Part shown: piece by piece, positions 1-4,820 of the stretch
Numbering within the stretch: position 1 is the first letter of the stretch
Layout: every line of letters begins with the position of its first letter
Source of the DNA: JAYEJW01 sp034716535
Lineage (GTDB): Bacteria; Pseudomonadota; Gammaproteobacteria; Chromatiales; Chromatiaceae
Reading direction: 5' to 3'
Length of the DNA stretch: 5,528 bases
Assembly (NCBI GenBank): GCA_034716535.1
Contig: JAYEJW010000607.1
Coordinates: 1 to 5,528 of the forward strand
Notes under the pieces: model-generated
Databases searched by the model: none
Told to the model about the DNA's origin: nothing
What the model saw: the letters and a program-made list of their open reading frames with translations, nothing else
Position numbers and translations under genes: made by a program

Positions 1-203
1 GTCAGTTCCCGCCACCCGGTTACGCCGACGCGGAGAACCTCCACGCGGCCCTGTACCGACACGGCCTTACCGACATGCCGCTCGCATTCCGATTCGGCCC
101 GGGCTGTACCCAACGCCGCGGCTAGTGCAAGTAGAAGACCGGCCAGGCAGATTCGCCTGGACTCCAGGGTCGCCGAAAGAATGCCGACACGCGAATTCTG
201 CAC
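1..203 (-). CDS. Exported FecR-domain protein, N-terminal 67 residues (3' end outside window)
   Basis: The frame is open from a GTG at 203 to the window edge. The start is chosen because AAAGG lies 6 nt upstream (SD at 210-214) and a signal peptide follows directly: a basic n-region (ESRR, about residues 13-16), a Leu/Ala-rich core (about 18-30) and a likely signal peptidase I site after ARA (about residue 34). The mature part begins ESECERHVGKAVSVQGRVEV, with a GW at about residues 63-64. This resembles the first beta strands of FecR-type domains (V-x-G-x-V, then a GW), which in secreted proteins are periplasmic sensor or scaffold modules. It lies downstream of the CHASE2 cyclase on the same strand, a plausible functional pairing. 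The frame also stays open upstream, with an ATG at 293 that lacks a ribosome binding site. The export signal is clear. The FecR assignment rests on about 25 residues. Confidence 0.72.
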   Translation of the reverse strand, partial: MQNSRVGILSATLESRRICLAGLLLALAAALGTARAESECERHVGKAVSVQGRVEVLRVGVTGWREL

Positions 204-490
204 AGTTGACCTTTGCGTTCGCGCCGTTCGGGGGCGACCGTACGGCCTGACGGAGACTCTCCCTGCCCCTTGTCCGGCGACTCGCGCCTTCATGCGCGAC
301 GCGAGATAGTTGTCAATACAGTTGGTCGATTGTGACACTTGGTCAAGAGCGAGGCCGCGTTCCTCTCGACGGGCCCAACCTTGACTTCACCGGACCTGTG
401 CTTCACGGAAAAAAGCGGCGTCGGCGATCCGGAGGCCGGCGGAAATATTTTCCTTTCCTGATAGTAGTACCCGCTCCGGGAATATCCAGT
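204..490. other. Intergenic region between cyclase and FecR-like gene
   Basis: The 287 nt between the cyclase stop and the FecR-like start hold no convincing gene. A T6 run on the minus strand (409-414) follows GC-rich sequence, but I find no strong stem before it, so no terminator is called. A six-bp inverted repeat, CTCGCG at 281-286 and CGCGAG at 300-305, has a 13-nt loop. A GGAGA-C-TCTCC dyad sits at 252-262. A TTGACA at 311-316 (minus strand) has no good -10 at normal spacing, so a separate promoter for the FecR-like gene is possible but not shown. Confidence 0.5.
209..214 (-). promoter_or_regulatory. Ribosome binding site of the FecR-like gene
   Basis: AAAGGT on the minus strand ends 5 nt before the GTG at 203, and its AGG core is 6 nt away. 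No comparable SD precedes the upstream in-frame ATG at 293, so this site decides the start in favour of GTG. Confidence 0.55.
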
Positions 491-2746
491 CTACTTCTGC
501 GTCAGTACAACGACACCGTCCCATGGCGTGGAGGGCGGCTTCGTCATGAATGACTCGCACAATCCCAGATAGTAGCGGCTTGGGCCGTCGTACGGCGTGT
601 CGTCCAGCAGGGACTGGAAAGCGATTAGCGCGGTATGCCAACGACCTTCGCGAAATTCTTCGAGTGCGGTGGAAAACCTGTCGAGACGTCGTTCGCTTTC
701 CAGGTCCAGACGCTCCCGCGGACACAGCAACTCGTGAATCCCGAGCCAGTGAGTTTTTCCCATCAACCGGAACCGGCCCACGTCGCGCGTGACGATCCCT
801 TCCGTGCCCCGGGCGACGTATTCGGACAGCAACACGTGGGTTCCCAATTGCTTGTTCAGCGTCTCGATACGCGAAGCGGCGTTGACGATGTCGCCGACCG
901 CCCGATACTCGAAGTGATCCCTGGCGCCGACACTCCCAAAAAGAAACCGTCCTCCGTGCAATCCGATCCGGGTAGGCAGGCGGCTGTCTCCAGGCCGGTC
1001 GTTGAAACGGTCCACGCCCTCGAGGATCTCCAGTGCCGCCCGACATGCCTGGGTACCCTGATTGTGTTCGGGCGTGCTCGCAACCCAGATCGCCATCATC
1101 GCGTCGCCTACTACGTCGCAAACGATTCCACCGTGGCGGCGAACCGGTAAGAATAGGTGCTCATAATACGCATTGAGGTATTCGCGCAGTTGATCCGGCG
1201 GCATCTGTTCGGCCAGTTGCGTATATTTCTCCGCATCTGTGGAGAGGCATACGCCATAAACGATTTCTCCCTTGCCGGGGATGTCCGAGAGATTGTGAGC
1301 AAGCTCGTCGACGACCCTTTCGGGAACGAAATACCCGAAGCCTTCGCGAATTCGCTGGCGCTCGCGGCGTGCGGACAAATAACGCCAGAGCAGCGCTCCG
1401 ACCATGGCGACTGGAAGCTCGAAAAGAAGCGGCGTCACGACAGGGAGCCAGATCCCCCGCTCGGTAAACAACTCGAGGGAGACACCCACCCAGCCCACGG
1501 CGATGACACCCGCTGCGAGGACGGGTATCGGGCCGGGTAACCACATGAACAGGGCCGCAAACGCCAGGCCGAGCATCAAGATCAGGAGTGCCTGCAACCA
1601 GGCAGGAAGCGGTTCGATTGTCCGATTTTCGAGCAGATTGCCGAAGGCGGTTGCGGCGATTTCCACACCGCTTATGTCCAGTCCATCCTTTTGTGAAAAC
1701 ACGGTGTAGAAACCGTCCTTCTGTTCGGGCTGCAGCTGCTCGGAGAACCCGACGAAGATAGCCTTGTCTTTCAAATCGACGGAGAGCCCGGCAGTGTCAT
1801 TGAGGACCTTGTAGAATGATACAGTGTCGATGCTTTGCGGGGGGCCGTAAAAATCAAGATAGTAACTGTCCGGCCCGCCGTAGAGCGCGGTCAGTGCGAG
1901 CAGGATACGGCCGGTGCGGTCCGGCTGTTCCCCAGCCAGTTCCCCGAGCTTTTCTGCGAGCCATGGATGGCGCTCGAACAATCGCCGGGTTTCACCGGCC
2001 AACCTGGCGCCGTCGGGAGAATCGCCGTTCGGTCCATAGCGGACCAACGCCTTGAAGTCGTACCCGGGAATGGCGGACTCGAGGACCGCACGCCATTCAT
2101 TCCAGTAAGAAAACGCGAACCGCTGAAACGCCACCGTCGGCAGGGTCGGCGTGTCTCCGGCACCGGTCTTAAACGTCCAGAATTGATTGACGCGGGCGGG
2201 GACCTTGGGTAACGGAAACGGGGCCAGCGAGGCGGCGGCATCCGCAAGCTCCGGCAGCGGGCGCCTGGCTTTCTGAACGTCTATGTCGATTCCGAGTTGC
2301 CGGAGTCCGGATTCCATTTCCGGTTCACTTCTCTCCAGATACTCGAAAAGGATGACGTTTCCGGAATTCTTCATTGCCCGGGCCAGTTGCCGGGTCTCCC
2401 CGGGATCTCGGGGGTCTTCGAAGATAACGTCGAAAGCGACCACCGCGGCGCCCGCCGCCGAGAGCCGATCCACCAACAGTGCATGGTAGCGTCGCGGCCA
2501 CTTTCGCGGATCGTTCGAGAGTCCGAGCCAATTCGAGGAAGCCTGGTCCACGCTGACCACGACAACCTCGGAAGGCGCCTGACGTGACCCGCGGAGCGAG
2601 AACAGCCACTGGAGCCCAATAGTCGCCTCCAACTCCGCCAGTGGCGGTATACTCAAAACCAGCAGCCCCACCAATGCCGATAACAATCCGAGCAGAAGTT
2701 GCCGAATCAGGTTTGTACCCCGGAACGTTTCCAACTTGGTGATCAC
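491..2746 (-). CDS. CHASE2-domain transmembrane class III adenylate/guanylate cyclase
   Basis: The product has 751 residues and probably makes a cyclic nucleotide from an NTP in response to an extracytoplasmic cue. Visible order: membrane helix 17-33; CHASE2 sensor about 40-380 (VVVVSVDQAS near 61, AAVVAFDVIFEDPRDP near 100, DKAIFVGFS near 327, DISGVEIAATAFGNLL near 357); three membrane helices about 383-402, 406-426 and 431-454; linker with FGYFVPERVVDEL; cyclase domain about 493-660; helical, TPR-like tail 676-751. Catalytic features: metal aspartates D504 and D548 (VGDAMMAIW), transition-state N622 and R626 (VGDIVNAASR). The purine-selecting Lys position is D544 and its partner is R615, so ATP versus GTP preference cannot be read off. 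The GTG start at 2746 is the first start after an in-frame TGA at 2765-2767. Its SD is weak, and TTG at 2734 is a less likely alternative. The FecR-like gene lies 287 nt downstream. Confidence 0.93.
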   Translation of the reverse strand: MITKLETFRGTNLIRQLLLGLLSALVGLLVLSIPPLAELEATIGLQWLFSLRGSRQAPSEVVVVSVDQASSNWLGLSNDPRKWPRRYHALLVDRLSAAGAAVVAFDVIFEDPRDPGETRQLARAMKNSGNVILFEYLERSEPEMESGLRQLGIDIDVQKARRPLPELADAAASLAPFPLPKVPARVNQFWTFKTGAGDTPTLPTVAFQRFAFSYWNEWRAVLESAIPGYDFKALVRYGPNGDSPDGARLAGETRRLFERHPWLAEKLGELAGEQPDRTGRILLALTALYGGPDSYYLDFYGPPQSIDTVSFYKVLNDTAGLSVDLKDKAIFVGFSEQLQPEQKDGFYTVFSQKDGLDISGVEIAATAFGNLLENRTIEPLPAWLQALLILMLGLAFAALFMWLPGPIPVLAAGVIAVGWVGVSLELFTERGIWLPVVTPLLFELPVAMVGALLWRYLSARRERQRIREGFGYFVPERVVDELAHNLSDIPGKGEIVYGVCLSTDAEKYTQLAEQMPPDQLREYLNAYYEHLFLPVRRHGGIVCDVVGDAMMAIWVASTPEHNQGTQACRAALEILEGVDRFNDRPGDSRLPTRIGLHGGRFLFGSVGARDHFEYRAVGDIVNAASRIETLNKQLGTHVLLSEYVARGTEGIVTRDVGRFRLMGKTHWLGIHELLCPRERLDLESERRLDRFSTALEEFREGRWHTALIAFQSLLDDTPYDGPSRYYLGLCESFMTKPPSTPWDGVVVLTQK

Positions 2747-2766
2747 CGGAATCCAGGGCGAGCATC

Positions 2767-2786
2767 AATCGCGATGAACACGATTG
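2767..2786. promoter_or_regulatory. Inverted repeat just upstream of the cyclase start
   Basis: CAATCG (2767-2772) and CGATTG (2781-2786) are perfect inverted repeats separated by 8 nt, ending 20 nt before the GTG start of the cyclase. It could be an operator half-site pair or a leader hairpin. Six-bp dyads are common by chance, so the functional call is weak. Confidence 0.25.
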
Positions 2787-2880
2787 CGAAGCCGTGTGGT
2801 AATTCGATAGACGATTTCCGGAAACCGAACACGGTCACCAGATCGTTCCCGGGCAACGAATCTGTGCTTGCAGCAGCGGC

Positions 2881-2893
2881 AGGGTCAGACCCT
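2881..2893. repeat. 13-nt perfect palindrome AGGGTC-A-GACCCT
   Basis: Two 6-nt arms surround one central base. From memory, GGGTC-N-GACCC palindromes recur as dispersed extragenic repeats in several gammaproteobacterial genomes, sometimes near REP-associated (RAYT) transposases. That link is an inference, and no transposase gene is visible in this window. Confidence 0.45.
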
Positions 2894-3087
2894 TAGTTTC
2901 ATTCTGGCAAGTCTCTATCTCATCGCCCTGTGGGCACTCACATACTTCGGCCGACCATTTCAGTAACAAAGAATTGGCGACTTCCGCTTGCTGTCACGGG
3001 TTCATCGGTTCTCGAATTATGTCGTGGCTACCCCCCGCCTCCCTTTCTGCATTGCTCGTCGGGTCGATGTTGATGACACCTCGACTC

Positions 3088-3117
3088 AGTATTTGTGACC
3101 AAGGCGATTTCTGTCAA
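3088..3117 (-). promoter_or_regulatory. Candidate sigma70 promoter for the cyclase gene
   Basis: The minus strand has a perfect -35 hexamer TTGACA (3112-3117), an 18-nt spacer and AATACT (3088-3093), which matches TATAAT at 4 of 6 positions. It points at the cyclase and would give a leader of about 335 nt. The -35 lies inside the terminal repeat of the 3102-3260 element while the -10 lies outside it, so the promoter may have arisen at the element boundary. No expression evidence is available, and a closer promoter could exist. Confidence 0.38.
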
Positions 3118-3260
3118 ATCACATACCATCCTGCTTGTCTTTCCGCCCGTCTTCGGCGTTGCGGCAACGGTTGCATAGAACGACTATGCGCCCGTTACCG
3201 CGCCTCGAAGACGAACGAAAATCCGGCGTAATCTGGTATGTCATTTTCCGGCAATCGCCT
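3102..3260. mobile_element. MITE-like/REP-like symmetric inverted-repeat element, 159 bp
   Basis: The stretch is a near-continuous dyad centred at about 3181. The terminal repeats of 27 bp match at 22 positions: outer blocks AGGCGATT (3102-3109) and AATCGCCT (3253-3260), inner blocks ACATACCA (3121-3128) and TGGTATGT (3234-3241), and AAAT (3116-3119) with ATTT (3243-3246). The inner palindrome pairs CGTCTTCG (3148-3155) with CGAAGACG (3206-3213), GCGG (3161-3164) with CCGC (3198-3201), AACGG (3166-3170) with CCGTT (3192-3196), and GCATAG (3173-3178) with CTATGC (3184-3189), leaving a 5-nt loop. It encodes no protein. Size, terminal repeats and intergenic position suit a non-autonomous miniature element. 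No clear target duplication is visible (AA on the left, TAA on the right). It begins 30 nt past the VOC stop, so it could also fold at the 3' end of that transcript. Confidence 0.62.
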
Positions 3261-3289
3261 AATTGTCCCATAGCCAAGCCAGGAGAAAC

Positions 3290-3688
3290 TTAAGCTTGTG
3301 GACCGACCCAGAACAATGGATTGTGGGCGACTTCCCACAGATGGCCATCCGGATCCCTGAAGTAACCGCTGTATCCGCCCCAGAATGCCTTTTGCGGTTT
3401 TTTTACCAGGGCGCCCCCTGCTACAACCGCCTGAGAGATTATCTCATCCACTTCCGCTTCGGAATGGACCAAGGTAAACGCCTCAAAACCGTGACCTCCC
3501 GGCTGCACTCCGGTATCCACGGCCAGGGCATCACGCCCGTACAAGCCCAGCGAGGTTACGTTCAACGTAAAAAACGCAACCTCCGGTGACGACTCCGTTC
3601 GGAGAAAGCCCAGTCCTTGCTCATAAAACCTGACGGATGCCGCGAGGTCCCGGACGCCCAGGGTGATCATGCTGATGCGTGGCTTCAT
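3290..3688 (-). CDS. VOC (glyoxalase/bleomycin-resistance fold) family protein
   Basis: This 132-residue cytoplasmic protein has the normal length for a single-domain VOC protein with two beta-alpha-beta-beta-beta modules. Module 1 spans about 5-58 (ITLGVRDLAASVRFYEQGLGF, in two parts around residue 18). Module 2 spans about 66-125 and ends in the family hallmark FRDPDGHLWEVAHNP (about 110-123), where E119 is the usual C-terminal metal ligand. The first strand has no His at the usual glyoxalase I ligand position (I8-T9), so metal use and substrate cannot be inferred, and lactoylglutathione lyase activity should not be assumed. The ATG at 3688 is preceded by GGAG (3703-3706) at a long 14-nt spacing. 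The next Met (residue 7) has no SD. It follows kdnB by 55 nt with no visible terminator, so co-transcription is likely, but no Kdo-related role is known to me. Confidence 0.88.
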   Translation of the reverse strand: MKPRISMITLGVRDLAASVRFYEQGLGFLRTESSPEVAFFTLNVTSLGLYGRDALAVDTGVQPGGHGFEAFTLVHSEAEVDEIISQAVVAGGALVKKPQKAFWGGYSGYFRDPDGHLWEVAHNPLFWVGPQA

Positions 3689-3743
3689 TATTTGACTTGT
3701 TGCTCCATACTGGTAGCTATGGGTGAATCAGGCCAGGAAAATG

Positions 3744-4817
3744 TCACATCTTCTCATAGAGCGCCTGCACTCTTTCGCGTGGCATCAGTTTCCGCCAGTC
3801 CTTGCCAAGCGCGTTTTCCCACAGGGGGTCGAGACTGAGGGCGACGTCGATCATCCTGTCCATCCCGTCCTGATCGAGGCCGGACGTGATGCCGCGCCGC
3901 AGTTCGATCCCGCCCTTGTCCATCATGCGCCGGAACTCCGTGACGCCGTCCGGATACAACGCCTCGAGCTGGTCGAAGGCCACGCAGTTACCCTCGCCGT
4001 GGTGCAGATCGAGAACATAGGACAGGCCATAGGACAGGGCGTGACACACCCCGACCTGCGAGTAGCCGATGCTCATCCCGCCGAAGTAGGAGGCGATCAT
4101 CAGCTTGTCGTCCGACTCTGGCGTGTGTTCGCCCAGGAACACCTCGCGACAGAGTTGCAGCGATTTTTCGCCGTACGCTCGGCTGAACTCGTTCAGGTAC
4201 GTTCCCTCCAGGGCCTCGATGCAATGGATGTAGCAGTCCATGCCGGTATAGAAGCGCTGCGGGTTGGGGGCATCGCGGATCAGGTCCGGATCGAGCACGA
4301 CCTGGTCGAATACGGTGTGGTCCGAGTTCATGCCGAGCTTTCTTACCGGACCGGTGAGCACGGTCGTACGAGAGACTTCCGCCCCGGTCCCGGACAGGGT
4401 CGGAATGCCGACCTTGTAGACCGCCGGGTTGCGGATCAGGTCCCAGCCCTGGTAGTCCGCCGACGAACCCGGGTTGGTCAGCATGAGTGCCACGCCCTTG
4501 GCCAGGTCCATGGCGCTGCCGCCGCCCAGTCCGATGATGCCTTGCGGTTCGCCCCCGACGGCCTCGCGCGCCTCGCTGGTCAGCGAATCCACGTACACCG
4601 TCTTGGGCTCGTCGTCGACGTTGACCCACAGGATCCGGTCACCGTCGCGCAGCGGGACCCGCCCCGCAAGCTCGTGGTCCCGGAACACGTCGTCGACGAG
4701 AAACACCATTCCGGGTCCCGAGGTGGTGCGCCGCGGCGCCAGGATGTCATCGAGCTGATCGAAACACCCGCGGCCGAAGACCACGTGCGAAATCATCGGC
4801 AGATTCTTGAAGGCCAC
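3744..4817 (-). CDS. kdnB: KdnB-like iron-type alcohol dehydrogenase (Kdo 8-oxidase)
   Basis: The 357-residue protein belongs to the group III metal-dependent alcohol dehydrogenases. The start VVFGRGCFDQLDDIL and the pairing with a KdnA-like gene point to KdnB, which in Shewanella oneidensis oxidises the C8 hydroxyl of Kdo to an aldehyde before amination. Visible features: N-terminal nucleotide-binding half with GGGSAMDLAK (98-107), GTGAEVSRTTVLT (143-155), and metal ligands in the helical half, D194 and H198 (MDCYIHCIE), H259 (VCHALSYG) and H273 (LHHGEGN). All four ligands are present, so it should be active. The GTG start at 4817 is fixed by GGAGGA 6 nt upstream. The gene follows kdnA by 3 nt and ends with TGA at 3744-3746. 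An alcohol dehydrogenase for another sugar is possible but less likely given the neighbour. Confidence 0.87.
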   Translation of the reverse strand: MAFKNLPMISHVVFGRGCFDQLDDILAPRRTTSGPGMVFLVDDVFRDHELAGRVPLRDGDRILWVNVDDEPKTVYVDSLTSEAREAVGGEPQGIIGLGGGSAMDLAKGVALMLTNPGSSADYQGWDLIRNPAVYKVGIPTLSGTGAEVSRTTVLTGPVRKLGMNSDHTVFDQVVLDPDLIRDAPNPQRFYTGMDCYIHCIEALEGTYLNEFSRAYGEKSLQLCREVFLGEHTPESDDKLMIASYFGGMSIGYSQVGVCHALSYGLSYVLDLHHGEGNCVAFDQLEALYPDGVTEFRRMMDKGGIELRRGITSGLDQDGMDRMIDVALSLDPLWENALGKDWRKLMPRERVQALYEKM

Positions 4818-4820
4818 GGT

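Larger units (their letters stand above)
2747..3289. other. 543-nt intergenic region upstream of the cyclase
   Basis: No convincing gene lies between the VOC stop and the cyclase start. Contents: a 159-bp symmetric inverted-repeat element (3102-3260), a candidate minus-strand promoter overlapping its edge (3088-3117), a 13-nt palindrome (2881-2893), a 10-nt palindrome TTTCCGGAAA (2815-2824) and a six-bp dyad close to the cyclase start (2767-2786). Short open frames here have no SD and no recognisable domain. The stretch 2894-3087 shows nothing I can name. Confidence 0.6.

Noticed and set aside
405..450. Rho-independent terminator after the cyclase
   Set aside because: There is a T6 run on the minus strand, but the GC-rich sequence before it forms only a 4-bp CCGG stem some distance away, too weak to call.
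387..1121. A 244-codon minus-strand frame inside the cyclase gene
   Set aside because: It overlaps the cyclase in a different frame, is very Arg-rich and has no domain. It is a frame shadow of the catalytic domain.
2747..2893. A short minus-strand frame ending in a TGA that overlaps the cyclase GTG
   Set aside because: The GTGA overlap resembles translational coupling, but the only usable starts lack an SD and the peptide has no recognisable features.
2895..2963. A plus-strand reading that gives a hydrophobic, membrane-helix-like peptide ending GRPFQ
   Set aside because: The open frame has no ATG or GTG start with an SD, and 23 residues are too few to claim a gene. It could be a degraded gene remnant but I cannot support it.
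2974..3231. An 85-codon plus-strand frame in the intergenic region
   Set aside because: No SD or domain is visible, and its second half runs through the inverted-repeat element, whose dyad structure explains that sequence better.
3102..3260. Integron attC site
   Set aside because: Size and imperfect palindrome fit superficially, but the RYYYAAC and GTTRRRY core sites are absent at the ends and there is no cassette array or integrase.
3689..3709. A six-codon ATG-to-TAA frame whose stop overlaps the VOC ATG (TAATG)
   Set aside because: It has no SD of its own and such a short overlap is expected by chance.
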